Positions 22,271 to 31,174 of a DNA stretch of 64,000 nucleotides are shown here, one piece after another (position 1 is the first letter of the stretch; each line of letters opens with the position of its first letter). Location of the stretch: assembly GCA_016742275.1 (NCBI GenBank), contig JACVCD010000012.1:87479-151478 (forward strand). Direction: 5' to 3'. Below the pieces are notes generated by a model that did no database searches, had not been told where the DNA came from, and saw only the letters and a list, made by a program, of their open reading frames with translations. This DNA is from Gemmatimonadaceae bacterium. GTDB lineage: Bacteria; Gemmatimonadota; Gemmatimonadetes; Gemmatimonadales; Gemmatimonadaceae. Made by a program: the position numbers and the translations under genes.

Positions 22271-23311
22271 TTAGCGCAGCCGAACACCAAGCACGGCTGC
22301 CAGTGCAGCCACCAGCGCCGCCGGCTCTCCCATACGGGAGTCGAACTCTGGCACAGCCAATTCGCCAGCACGGACACGACGCGCCAACAACTCGAGCGCA
22401 TCGGCCGCCTCGGTGGCGCGCCCAACGCCAGACACCGGCTCGGCATCACGCGCTGCCTGCGCCGCGCGGGCACGGTCGGCCCAGGTAATCGAATCGAGAG
22501 ACGGCGAGGACAGCGGCGTGCGATTCGAACGTCGGACCGGCATGATGTCCATGAAGTCGTCGTCGGTCCACGGAGCCAGGCCGTGTGAGCCGGCGGGAGG
22601 CGCATCGAAGAGTGACGCCGCCTCCGGACCATGCTCAGCATCGATGCGATGCGACAGATCTTCGAAATCAGCAGCCGCGTCCTCGAGCGGCCAATCGTCA
22701 GTGGCCTGGACGTTCTCGGCGACCACTGTTTCGACCAACTCTTCCTCGATCGACTCTTCGGCAATTGGCGCGTCAGCAGCGTCAGCCGAGAGGATCGATT
22801 CGCCAATTGCGTCTTCGGCTGAAGGCCCATTGGCGACGATTTCTTGAGCAATCACCTCTTCAGCAATCACGTCCTCAATCATATCCTCAGTGATCGCCGC
22901 CATTGGCGTGGCGGGCGTAGACGCGAGGAACGCGTCAATCCACGGCAACTCGTCCGTGGAGATTTCATCTGACACCTCATTGACCACAGGCTCGTTCGAC
23001 AGCGGAGTAAGCGCCCGCACCGCGATCGGCGTGACACGCGTTGGCGTACGCATGACCGGAGCGAATCCCACGGATGGTGTCGGCACCCGCGCGGCAAACA
23101 GCGGCTCCGAAACCACCGGCGCATCTGGCGCAATAACCTCAGGCTCGGGAGCGCGACGCCATGCCGCAGGGATATAGGGCGCGATGCGCGCCGCGGCCTC
23201 TGACACCGCGAGTCCGCCAGCCGGTCCAGCATATGGGCGAAGTGCACGCGCGGCGTCCGGGCGTGAGGACGTCGCAGCGTCTGGCGTCTGATGGTGAGCG
23301 GAAGCAGACAT
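22271..23311 (-). CDS. Acidic, low-complexity hypothetical protein
   Basis: 346 residues from ATG 23311; an earlier in-frame start would run into the end of pcm. No family recognised. Residues about 1-140 are Pro/Ala/Arg-rich and probably disordered. Residues about 145-250 are very acidic, with repeated EE/DE clusters (ITEDMIEDVIAEEVIAQEIV; IEEELVETVVAENV). A short C-terminal helical region follows (TEAADALELLARRVRAGEL; EPAALVAALAAVLGVRLR). No signal peptide or membrane helix. It could be a scaffold or regulator; there is no direct clue to function. Confidence 0.65.
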   Translation of the reverse strand: MSASAHHQTPDAATSSRPDAARALRPYAGPAGGLAVSEAAARIAPYIPAAWRRAPEPEVIAPDAPVVSEPLFAARVPTPSVGFAPVMRTPTRVTPIAVRALTPLSNEPVVNEVSDEISTDELPWIDAFLASTPATPMAAITEDMIEDVIAEEVIAQEIVANGPSAEDAIGESILSADAADAPIAEESIEEELVETVVAENVQATDDWPLEDAAADFEDLSHRIDAEHGPEAASLFDAPPAGSHGLAPWTDDDFMDIMPVRRSNRTPLSSPSLDSITWADRARAAQAARDAEPVSGVGRATEAADALELLARRVRAGELAVPEFDSRMGEPAALVAALAAVLGVRLR

Positions 23312-23390
23312 GGGGAACCGGTAGGGATTCGCGAAAATGGGGCACGACCACGCAGGGCGCAAATCGGAACCATCTGCCGTCCACATACTG

Positions 23391-24050
23391 TCAGCTCGGC
23401 CAGCCCCCTGCCCCAATAAGGGGGACGAAGCGGACCGGCGTAATGTCACGGCGTTCCAGGCGTCCGCCGCGCTTGGTCAGCAGGGTCAGCATCTGCTCTT
23501 CCTTGTCTCCCAGAGGAATCAGCAGCCGCCCGCCCTCAGCCAACTGCTCGTCGAGTGCCGGCGGCACATGCGGCGCACCGGCCGATACCAAGATGGCATC
23601 ATACGGTGCATACTCGCGCCAACCCAGCGTCCCATCGCCCAGCGACAACGAAACGTTGCGCACATTGGCCTGCTGCAGCAGCGGACGCGCCTTGTCGAGC
23701 AACTCCCGAAAGCGCTCGACCGAAAACACCTGAGCCGCCAGTTCACTCAGCAGCGCCGTCTGATATCCAGAACCGGTGCCAATCTCAAGCACCTTTTCCT
23801 GTCCGGTCAGCCCAAGCTGCTCGATGGCGCGGGCATGAACGAATGGTTGGGAAATGGTCTGGCCACTGCCGATGGGAAGCGCCGAATCCTCGTAGGCGCG
23901 ATGCCGAACGGTGGTGGGAACGAACAGGTGCCGTGGTACCATATCGACGGCACGCAGGACAGCGAGATCACGAATCCCCTTGTCCTGCAGTGTTTCCACA
24001 AGGCGCCGACGCGCGCCACGAAACTCGGGTTCTACGGCGCCTGCCACCAT
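23391..24050 (-). CDS. pcm: Protein-L-isoaspartate O-methyltransferase
   Basis: Repairs isoaspartyl residues by S-adenosylmethionine-dependent methylation. 219 residues. Motifs: the substrate region DSALPIGSGQTISQPFVHA, SAM-binding motif I VLEIGTGSGYQTALLSEL, and post-motif segments YDAILVSAGAPHVPPAL and EGGRLLIPLGD. The start overlaps the end of surE by 19 bases; the surE-pcm pairing is common in proteobacteria. Confidence 0.95.
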   Translation of the reverse strand: MVAGAVEPEFRGARRRLVETLQDKGIRDLAVLRAVDMVPRHLFVPTTVRHRAYEDSALPIGSGQTISQPFVHARAIEQLGLTGQEKVLEIGTGSGYQTALLSELAAQVFSVERFRELLDKARPLLQQANVRNVSLSLGDGTLGWREYAPYDAILVSAGAPHVPPALDEQLAEGGRLLIPLGDKEEQMLTLLTKRGGRLERRDITPVRFVPLIGAGGWPS

Positions 24051-24790
24051 TCCGTCGCGGTATTGAGCACGTCACGGTGCGTGAGGTCGAGGTGCAACGG
24101 GGTGACTGAGATGTACCCATCGTGCACCGCGCGAAAATCCGAATCTTCGGCACCGCTCCACTCCACTGTGCCGCCGCCAATCCAGAGGATGTCGCGACCC
24201 CAGGGGTCCTTCATCTTCGTGATCGAATCACTGAATACCCGTCGCCCCAAACGCGTGAGACGGACACCCTTGATGTCCGATCCCGCGACCGCGGGCAGGT
24301 TCACATTGAGTAACGTGTCGGCAGGAAAGTTCGGAAGCGACGTGAGATGATGCAGCAACGCGCGTATCTGCCCGACTTGCGTCTCGAGCACGGCGTCGGC
24401 CCGCAATACACTGCCAGCGAACGACAACGCGATTGCCGGAATCCCGAGTGCCAACCCCTCCATCGCGGCCGCTACAGTACCGCTGTAAAGGACATCCTCA
24501 CCCATGTTCGGGCCGTGATTGATGCCACTGATCACGAAGTCCGGGCGCGCTTCAAGCAACATCTCACATGCCAACATCACACAGTCGGTGGGCGTACCGT
24601 CCACCTGCCACCGACGCTCGCCCAACCGCACGGGGCGCAACGGATGATGCAGCGTCAGGGAGTGACTCGTCGCACTCTGCTCACGGTCCGGTGCCACGAC
24701 GTGCAGAGTACCCAGTGATTCGCTGGCCTGCTCGAGAACTGAGAGTCCCTTGGCAAGGATTCCGTCGTCGTTACTGAGAAGAATGTGCAT
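24032..24790 (-). CDS. surE: 5'/3'-nucleotidase SurE
   Basis: Metal-dependent survival protein dephosphorylating nucleoside monophosphates. 252 residues. The metal site is visible in LLSNDDG at the N-terminus, with Ser in APDREQSATSHSLT and Asn in SGINHGPNMGEDVLYSGTVAAAMEG. Its 3' end overlaps pcm by 19 bases. Preceded by the MerR gene with a 15-base gap. Confidence 0.95.
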   Translation of the reverse strand: MHILLSNDDGILAKGLSVLEQASESLGTLHVVAPDREQSATSHSLTLHHPLRPVRLGERRWQVDGTPTDCVMLACEMLLEARPDFVISGINHGPNMGEDVLYSGTVAAAMEGLALGIPAIALSFAGSVLRADAVLETQVGQIRALLHHLTSLPNFPADTLLNVNLPAVAGSDIKGVRLTRLGRRVFSDSITKMKDPWGRDILWIGGGTVEWSGAEDSDFRAVHDGYISVTPLHLDLTHRDVLNTATEWWQAP

Positions 24791-24805
24791 GAAGGATGTA
24801 AGAAT

Positions 24806-25180
24806 TCAGCTCTGATCAGTTGATGTATCTGCAAGCAGTGCATGTAGTTCCGCGAGGTCACGTTCAAGACTTTCGAGAGCCTCGACCTCCAGCGCGGCAC
24901 GAGCCGCCGTACGAAGTACTCCACCTTTGCGGTGTTCGTCCAATTTCTGACGCGCCCCGTCGATCGTGTACTTCTCCGTGTACAGGAGGTGCTTCACCAA
25001 CAGGATGAGCTCCACTTCGCGCCGCGAATACACCCGATTGCCGCTGCGATTCTTGGCCGGGTTGAGCAGCTTGAACTGACTCTCCCAGTAGCGCAGTACA
25101 TGCGGCTTGAGCTCCGTCAGGGAACACACGTCCCCGATCGAGTAGAACTCCTGAACCAGTTCACCGCGTGGAGTAGCCAC
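24806..25180 (-). CDS. MerR-family transcriptional regulator
   Basis: 124 residues from GTG 25180. A winged-helix MerR DNA-binding domain occupies residues about 10-80: YSIGDVCSLTELKPHVLRYWE and NRVYSRREVELILLVKHLLY. A short coiled-coil tail follows (AALEVEALESLERDLAELHALL). There is no effector-binding domain or conserved metal-binding cysteine, so the ligand is unknown. The gene begins two bases after gpsA. Comparable short MerR proteins occur in many Gram-negatives next to housekeeping genes. Confidence 0.88.
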   Translation of the reverse strand: MATPRGELVQEFYSIGDVCSLTELKPHVLRYWESQFKLLNPAKNRSGNRVYSRREVELILLVKHLLYTEKYTIDGARQKLDEHRKGGVLRTAARAALEVEALESLERDLAELHALLADTSTDQS

Positions 25181-25182
25181 GA

Positions 25183-26226
25183 TCAGTCGCGCTCCGGACG
25201 CAGTTCGCGCGCCATCAGTTCGGCAATCGCATCACGCGGAGACTGGCCATCAAAGAGAATGCGCCAGGTCGCATCGACGATGGGCATCTCGACACCAACC
25301 TTGTCCGACAGCGCTTTTGCGCTCTGGGTATTGAGCACACCCTCAGCAACGCTGTCCTTGCCGGCGAGCGCTTCATCGAGTGTCTGCCCCTGCCCGATTG
25401 CCACACCGACGGCGCGATTGCGCGACAAGGCACCGGTGCACGTCAGTACCAGATCACCAAGCCCCGCGAGTCCGGCAAATGTGTCGGCTTTTGCCCCAAG
25501 GGCGACGCCGAGTCGCGTCATCTCGGCCAGGCCACGTGTCATGAGGGCAGCACGCGGATTGAAGCCCATGCCCAGCCCATCAAGAATACCCGCGGCAACC
25601 GCCATCACGTTTTTGAGTGCTCCACCAAGTTCCACACCTACGACATCGTCACTGGTGTAGACGCGAAATGCGGATGCACTCATGGCTGATTGCACGAGCA
25701 CCGCTGCAGCATGTGAAGCGCCGGCAGCGACAATGGCCGTGGGTTGCCCGCGTGCTACTTCAGCAGCGAAGCTTGGTCCACTGACGGCCACCACATGATG
25801 ATCAGGAGCTTCCTGCTCCACGACATCGGTCATCAGCGCGAGGGTCTCGCGCTCAATGCCTTTGGTTGCCACACTGAGAACCGCACCCGCAGAAAGCGCC
25901 GAGCGTGTCGATGCAACGACCGGACGCAACACATGCGATGGGGCAGCATAAACGACCAACTGCGCACCACTTAGCGCAGCAGAGATCTCACCATGTGCAA
26001 CCAGCGCTGGGCTCAGCGGAATGTCCGCGAGGAAGCGCGTATTCTCGTGTCGCACATTGATACTCTCAACGACATCGGCCTCACGCGCCCACAGGCGTGT
26101 GACATGCCCGTTGCGCGCCAGTCGGTCGGCGATAGCCGTTCCCCACGCACCACCACCGATCACGGCACAAGTCATGGGAGCGCTGACAGAATCGCTCAAC
26201 GCGCCATTCGACGAGAGCGGCGTCAT
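25183..26226 (-). CDS. gpsA: Glycerol-3-phosphate dehydrogenase [NAD(P)+]
   Basis: Reduces dihydroxyacetone phosphate to sn-glycerol-3-phosphate, the backbone for phospholipids. 347 residues. The dinucleotide-binding motif is AVIGGGAWGTAIADRLARNGH, and conserved family stretches are SVATKGIERETL, AVSGPSFAAEVARGQPTA, ELGGALKNVMAVAAGILDGLG and GLAGLGDLVLTCTG. The ATG at 26226 overlaps the plsY stop; ATG 26175 would also keep the whole fold. It acts immediately before PlsY, so the pair forms a phospholipid-precursor unit. Confidence 0.95.
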   Translation of the reverse strand: MTPLSSNGALSDSVSAPMTCAVIGGGAWGTAIADRLARNGHVTRLWAREADVVESINVRHENTRFLADIPLSPALVAHGEISAALSGAQLVVYAAPSHVLRPVVASTRSALSAGAVLSVATKGIERETLALMTDVVEQEAPDHHVVAVSGPSFAAEVARGQPTAIVAAGASHAAAVLVQSAMSASAFRVYTSDDVVGVELGGALKNVMAVAAGILDGLGMGFNPRAALMTRGLAEMTRLGVALGAKADTFAGLAGLGDLVLTCTGALSRNRAVGVAIGQGQTLDEALAGKDSVAEGVLNTQSAKALSDKVGVEMPIVDATWRILFDGQSPRDAIAELMARELRPERD

Positions 26227-26858
26227 GTAGTGCCCCCTGCCGAGCGCGACCCGCCGATACGACGTTCTTCACCGCGACGCAGACGTCCGATGTTTTCCCG
26301 GTGCGTCCAAATCACAAATGCAGCAATTCCACAGGCAACCAAAACCAATGGCGTAAAGCCACCGGACATGACGATAAGCGCGGTTGCCAGTGTAACGGCC
26401 GCGATCATCGAGCCGAGTGAGACGTAGCGGGTGAATGCCACGACGGCGACGAAGACGCCGACGGCGATCAGCGTCGGTACCGCCGCCAACGCCATGAACA
26501 CACCGCTTGCGGTCGCCACGCCCTTCCCGCCCCCGCGGCCAAGCAGAAAGACAGGCTTCACATGTCCTGCAATGGCGGCGATTCCGATCACCACCCCCCA
26601 GGGCCAGCCGGCAGTGACACCGGCGATTCCCGGAAGCAGCAGCGTAGGCAACCAACCCTTGAGGAAGTCCACCAGATAGACCAACCCACCCCAGCCCCAA
26701 CCCAACGTGCGCTGCACGTTGGTGGCGCCGAGATTTCCTGAGCCGACCGTGCGGAGGTCCACGCCGTTGGCGCGTCCAACCAAGTACGCCGTGGGAAAGG
26801 AGCCAGCCGCATAGGCCAGCGCCACCGTGCCTGCCAACGTCGTCGGCGAAGGATTCAA
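26223..26858 (-). CDS. plsY: Acyl-phosphate:glycerol-3-phosphate acyltransferase
   Basis: Transfers an acyl group from acyl-phosphate to glycerol-3-phosphate in the inner membrane. 211 residues from a TTG at 26858 that overlaps the der stop (TTGA), with GGAG nine bases upstream; the frame is open further but would lie inside der. Several transmembrane segments. Motifs GSFPTAYLVGR, VDLRTVGSGNLGATNVQRTLG and GRGGGKGVATASG correspond to the three conserved PlsY motifs. Confidence 0.92.
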   Translation of the reverse strand: MNPSPTTLAGTVALAYAAGSFPTAYLVGRANGVDLRTVGSGNLGATNVQRTLGWGWGGLVYLVDFLKGWLPTLLLPGIAGVTAGWPWGVVIGIAAIAGHVKPVFLLGRGGGKGVATASGVFMALAAVPTLIAVGVFVAVVAFTRYVSLGSMIAAVTLATALIVMSGGFTPLVLVACGIAAFVIWTHRENIGRLRRGEERRIGGSRSAGGTT

Positions 26859-28165
26859 CTGTTCTTTCTCCGAAGTACGATGCGGAGCGGTGCACCCGTG
26901 AAGCCCCACTTCTCTCGGAATCCGTTGTGCAGGAATCGGATGTAGTGCTCGGGAATCAGATCAGGAGCGTTGCCGAACACCGCAATGGTCGGGGGCTCGA
27001 CTTCCACCTGCGTGGCGTAGTTGAGCTTCACTTCACGGCCCGCAGCCTGAGGCGGCTGACGACGCGCAATCAACTCCTCGAGCGCGTCGTTCACCTGCGA
27101 GGTGCTGATGCGACGCGTGCGCTGCTCCTGCACCTCGAGCACCAGATCGAGCGCTTTCGTGACACGCTGACCCGTTACGGCAGACGTGAAGAGGAACGGC
27201 ACAAATTTGAAGTACGGCACCTTTTCCACAGCATCCTTGCGGAATTTGTCGGCGCTCTTGTCCGTCTTGTCTTCGTACACGTCCCACTTGTTCACGACCA
27301 TGATGAGACCGCGGCCCGCTTCCCACGCCATGGTGGCGATCTTGAGATCCTGATTCTGCATGCCTTCGGTGGCATCGATCATCAGGATGCAGACGTCGGC
27401 CGAATCGATGGCCTTCCGCGTCCGTAGCGAGGAGTAGAACTCCACACCATCATCGATTCGCGATTGGCGGCGCAGGCCGGCTGTATCGACGAAGATCAGT
27501 TCCTGCCCGTGGTAGGACATCGGCGCATCGATCGCGTCGCGCGTGGTACCCGACATGTCGCTCACCACCAAGCGGTCTTCGCCAAGCAATCGGTTCACGA
27601 AGCTCGACTTGCCCACATTCGGACGCCCGATCACGGCGACACGAATGGCGTCCGACGGATCTTCCTCAATGACGGGAATGGCAGCGACCACGGCATCGAG
27701 CAGATCGCCCGATCCCTTGCCGTTCGACGCCGACACGGGATACACGTCGGTCACACCGAGCCGGTAGAACTCGTAGAAGTCCGTGCTGTCCGGATTGTCG
27801 ACCTTGTTGGCAACGAGAAGCCACGGCTTCTGCGAATTGCGCAGGATGTCCATGATGCGGGCATCGCTGGGATGCACACCGACCTTGGCATCGACCACGA
27901 ACATCATGAGATCCGCTTCGTCGATCGCCTGCATCACCTGTCGGCGAATGGCCAGGTCCATGGGAAGATCGGAATCTTCCACGAGACCGCCGGTATCGAC
28001 CAACCAGAAGTGGCGACCGGCCCATTCCGCACTGCCGAAATGACGATCGCGCGTGGTGCCCGCCTCTTCGCTCACAATGGCGGTGGCTTCGCCGATCACA
28101 CGGTTGAACAAATGCGATTTGCCCACATTCGGGCGACCCACGATGGCAACAACAGGAAGACTCAT
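26855..28165 (-). CDS. der: Ribosome assembly GTPase Der (EngA)
   Basis: Essential GTPase for 50S subunit maturation. 436 residues with two tandem G domains, each with a P-loop (VGRPNVGKSHLFN and IGRPNVGKSSFVN), G3 motifs (DTGGL, DTAGL) and NKxD motifs (ANKVDNP, VNKWDVY). A C-terminal KH-like domain follows from about residue 350. Length is typical. It sits between a DUF512 radical SAM gene and plsY-gpsA. Confidence 0.97.
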   Translation of the reverse strand: MSLPVVAIVGRPNVGKSHLFNRVIGEATAIVSEEAGTTRDRHFGSAEWAGRHFWLVDTGGLVEDSDLPMDLAIRRQVMQAIDEADLMMFVVDAKVGVHPSDARIMDILRNSQKPWLLVANKVDNPDSTDFYEFYRLGVTDVYPVSASNGKGSGDLLDAVVAAIPVIEEDPSDAIRVAVIGRPNVGKSSFVNRLLGEDRLVVSDMSGTTRDAIDAPMSYHGQELIFVDTAGLRRQSRIDDGVEFYSSLRTRKAIDSADVCILMIDATEGMQNQDLKIATMAWEAGRGLIMVVNKWDVYEDKTDKSADKFRKDAVEKVPYFKFVPFLFTSAVTGQRVTKALDLVLEVQEQRTRRISTSQVNDALEELIARRQPPQAAGREVKLNYATQVEVEPPTIAVFGNAPDLIPEHYIRFLHNGFREKWGFTGAPLRIVLRRKNS

Positions 28166-28173
28166 GAAATAGC

Positions 28174-29469
28174 TCAGGCGGCGGATCGAACCGCCGCGTC
28201 CCCTTCAGGGACGAGCGCATCGATAAAATCGTAGGAAGGAAACACCGGCATCGGCAGTGATTCACGCACTGCCAGGAACTGCTCCTCATCGAGGAATAGG
28301 CCGTTGTCGTTGATGCACTCCGCGGGAATGAGCGCCAGATCGAGATCGTGACGGTCGTTCAGCACACGGCGGATATCGGCCCCAACCAGAAGGCCGGCCG
28401 TCGTCGTCGTCGGTCCAAACAACGAGTTCTCGGCGGTAATGAGCTCGAAGCGAGCTCCGGTTGCTTCATGCAACTCGTCGAGTAGTTCGGGCATGAGCGG
28501 CGCCATGGACACGCCAGTAACTACGCCAATGTGCTTGCCGTCGAGACGAGGCAATTGCGAAAGCCCATCGCGGACACGGGCGCGCAGCGATGTCACCGCG
28601 CCGACACCGTTTTCGATCTGGGCGAATTCGCCATAGTGCTCGATGTCCGGGAGATCGACACCCGCGAGCAGATACAACTCGTCGGAGCCAAACACCCAGC
28701 GGTCATCACGCTCGGCCAATCCACGTGCTTCCCAGCGATGTACGGCGTCCAACAGGCGCTTCGAATTCTCGGCGTCCATTGGCTTGCCGGTGTACAGGTG
28801 AGAGAACTGCGTCACCCCTACCGGCACCAATGCCACAGAAAGAACGGCTTGCTCGAGATTCCAGAGATCGGTGAGCGACTGCTCAAGCACCTCACCATCG
28901 TTCAAACCCGGTACGATGACCATCTGGCAGTGGAACTGAATGCCACCGTCAGCCAATCGCGTGAGTTGCTCAATGATGTTGGGTACCCGCGGGTTATTCA
29001 GCAGGACCTTGCGCGCTTCCCACGGCGTGGCGTGCACCGACACGTACAGCGGTGACAGGCGATACTCGAGGATCCGCGCGATATCACGTTCTTTCACATT
29101 CGACAGCGTCGCGAAATTGCCGTACGCGAAGGAAAGGCGGTAATCGTCGTCGCGGATGTAGAGGCCCTTTCTGAGCCCTTTCGGCAGCCCCTCGATGAAG
29201 CAGAACTCGCAGCGGTTGGCACACCGGCGCACGGTGGGCGGGGCGAGCTCGATGCCTAAGGGAATGCCGACTTCACGATGCACGGTCCGATCCGCAGTCT
29301 CGCCATCCGGCTGACGCAGTGACACGACAAACGACTCCTCCGCTGTGAGAAACTCCCAATCCAGGAAGTCCTCCAGCTGACGGTCATTGACCGACAGGAG
29401 TTCGGTGCCGGCGAGGATGCCAAGTGACTCGGCAACGCTCCCCGGTTCGACGTGCGTGACACGAACCAT
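28174..29469 (-). CDS. PDZ/DUF512 radical SAM protein
   Basis: 431 residues from ATG 29469; a GTG at 29502 is an alternative. An N-terminal PDZ-like domain (VRVTHVEPGSVAESLGILAGTELLSVNDRQ) is followed by a radical SAM core with the cluster motif CANRCEFCF (CX3CX2C) and then the DUF512 region (VALVPVGVTQFSHLY, LLAGVDLPDIEHYGEF). The function of this family is unknown, though it is widespread in clostridia and cyanobacteria. Nine bases upstream of der, a linkage also seen in Firmicutes as far as I recall, which hints at a ribosome- or tRNA-related role. That link is inference. Confidence 0.87.
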   Translation of the reverse strand: MVRVTHVEPGSVAESLGILAGTELLSVNDRQLEDFLDWEFLTAEESFVVSLRQPDGETADRTVHREVGIPLGIELAPPTVRRCANRCEFCFIEGLPKGLRKGLYIRDDDYRLSFAYGNFATLSNVKERDIARILEYRLSPLYVSVHATPWEARKVLLNNPRVPNIIEQLTRLADGGIQFHCQMVIVPGLNDGEVLEQSLTDLWNLEQAVLSVALVPVGVTQFSHLYTGKPMDAENSKRLLDAVHRWEARGLAERDDRWVFGSDELYLLAGVDLPDIEHYGEFAQIENGVGAVTSLRARVRDGLSQLPRLDGKHIGVVTGVSMAPLMPELLDELHEATGARFELITAENSLFGPTTTTAGLLVGADIRRVLNDRHDLDLALIPAECINDNGLFLDEEQFLAVRESLPMPVFPSYDFIDALVPEGDAAVRSAA

Positions 29470-29524
29470 GATACCCGGGACAAAAACGGGGGTCCGGCGC
29501 ACTGGCCTTCCCCCGGATGCAAGC

Positions 29525-29550
29525 GGGCGGCAACCGCTGCGTTGCCGCCC
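29525..29550. repeat. GC-rich inverted repeat in the gap before the DUF512 gene
   Basis: Perfect 10-bp arms GGGCGGCAAC / GTTGCCGCCC around a six-base loop, in the 175-base gap between the TPR lipoprotein-like gene and the DUF512 gene. On neither strand is there a clear T run, so it is at best a weak terminator of the TPR gene or a transcript-stabilising hairpin. Confidence 0.5.
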
Positions 29551-29644
29551 ACTTGAGAAAATCTAGGAACTGTGCGCACCGAAGTCAATCAATTTCATGC
29601 ACTTCGGCGCGTTGGCCACAGGATCTTTTTCGAATCGCGGACCC

Positions 29645-31126
29645 TTACTTGATCGGTGCGTATCGGAAAGCCACCGCTTTCGGCGCGTCGATCTTGACCG
29701 CGAATGTGGTGCCCGATCCCGCTTCAACCGGTCCGATTGCCACGTCCTTCGTGGCGACCACCGCACCGGTTTCGTCCAGCAGTTCCAGCTTCATCGTCCA
29801 GGAACCGGTTGCCTGCGACTCGTTGGTGACCGTACCGGAAACCTGATAGCTATTGCCCGACTTGGCCGCGAGCGTGACATCGATCTTCGGATTGGTCTTC
29901 GACTGCTTGTCCAGATAGAACAACACCGAGTCGTTGAAAACCTTCTTCTTGGCCGCGTCCGGCTCTGCCTGGGCCTGACGCTGCCAATAACCAGCCATGA
30001 GGCGCCAACCGCGCTCATAGTTGGGATCGATCGACATGAGGCGCGTGATCGCCGGCCCCATACGCCCCGTGTCCTTGAGGTCGAAAAGCGTAGTGGCGTA
30101 GTTGTAGAGCGCAAAGCGGTGATTGGGATTCTTGGCGAACCCCGCCTCGAAGAGCTTCACGGCATCCTGATCACGACCGCCCGCGGCTGCGTTGGAGCCT
30201 GCCTCAAACAACTGATCGGCCGTGAACTTGGCAGGCTCCTTGATCATGTCACCAAACATGTTGGCAACGGCCGCGGTGTCGCCCGACAGGCGCAACGCGC
30301 GACCCAATGCCTGCGAGGCATTGGCATCACCCGGCGTATCCTTGAGGAACGCCTCAAGCAGCCCACGCGCCTTCGTGATCTCCGCGTCCTTCTGCGCGCC
30401 GCTCGCCGTCTCGGCCTTCTGCAGATTGATGACCGCCAAATTGTAGCGGCTCTGCTGCTTGACCTTTGTGTAGAGGGTATCAGTCCCAGAGAGGTCGATG
30501 ATCTTTTCCAGTGCCAGAATCGCGCTGTCTGTCTGATTCCGCTTCTGATACACCGCCGACAAAACATTCCACGGACGCGGATCGTTGCCTGCGACCAGCA
30601 TGGCCATGTGCGCATAGTACGAAGCCGAATCTTCCTGATCGGCATTCAACGCAGCGATCGCCTTGTTGTTGATATCCGAGAAGAATCGCGTGCGATAGGG
30701 ACGCACTTCCGCGACACATTCCGGCATCAGCCGTTCAACCGCCGAAGCAGACGAGTCAACCGCGAGCAGCAAGTTGTGTGTGCCCTCCTTGTTCGTGGTG
30801 AAGCCCATCTCACCACGCTTCATCACGTACACACCCTCATTCTTGTCGAGGAATTGGCGATAGGTACGCAACAAAAGGAACTGGCGACCCGGTTCGTTCT
30901 TGATCTTTTCCGGAGCGTCGGTCAACACACGAATGGAGTTCGCGAGATGCTTGGGGATCTCGTCGTCCTTCCGGGAATTGGCCGCCGCCGACACGTACTG
31001 GCGCGCACTGGCCAGCTGGAAGGGACTCTTGTCGTTGATGTTGCACTCCTGCGCTGCCAACGGCATGGCGCCGAGTCCCAGGATCAGCGCGCCGACGCCG
31101 GCGCGGGTCCACATGCAAGCCTTCAT
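29645..31126 (-). CDS. Exported tetratricopeptide-repeat protein
   Basis: 493 residues. A signal peptide is clear: MKACMWTR, hydrophobic core VGALILGLGAMPL, cleavage after LAAQ. The mature part is helical and repeat-rich (SASYYAHMAMLVAGNDPRPWNVLSAVYQKRNQTDSA; ASQALGRALRLSGDTAAVANMF; LFEAGFAKNPNHRFALYNYATTLFDLKD), consistent with TPR units, and ends in an immunoglobulin-like beta domain from about residue 410 (YQVSGTVTNESQATGSWTMKLELLDETG). Likely a periplasmic protein-binding factor; the partner is unknown. Transcribed alone between thrC and the DUF512 gene. Confidence 0.8.
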   Translation of the reverse strand: MKACMWTRAGVGALILGLGAMPLAAQECNINDKSPFQLASARQYVSAAANSRKDDEIPKHLANSIRVLTDAPEKIKNEPGRQFLLLRTYRQFLDKNEGVYVMKRGEMGFTTNKEGTHNLLLAVDSSASAVERLMPECVAEVRPYRTRFFSDINNKAIAALNADQEDSASYYAHMAMLVAGNDPRPWNVLSAVYQKRNQTDSAILALEKIIDLSGTDTLYTKVKQQSRYNLAVINLQKAETASGAQKDAEITKARGLLEAFLKDTPGDANASQALGRALRLSGDTAAVANMFGDMIKEPAKFTADQLFEAGSNAAAGGRDQDAVKLFEAGFAKNPNHRFALYNYATTLFDLKDTGRMGPAITRLMSIDPNYERGWRLMAGYWQRQAQAEPDAAKKKVFNDSVLFYLDKQSKTNPKIDVTLAAKSGNSYQVSGTVTNESQATGSWTMKLELLDETGAVVATKDVAIGPVEAGSGTTFAVKIDAPKAVAFRYAPIK

Positions 31127-31174
31127 CTCGTCTCCTCGAGTTCGTCGAAAAATCCGGTCGTCCCAATATAGCGT

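Noticed and set aside
29597..31171. 524-codon open frame on the + strand opposite the exported TPR gene
   Set aside because: Arg/Leu-rich, no recognisable domain; the - strand protein has a signal peptide and repeats.
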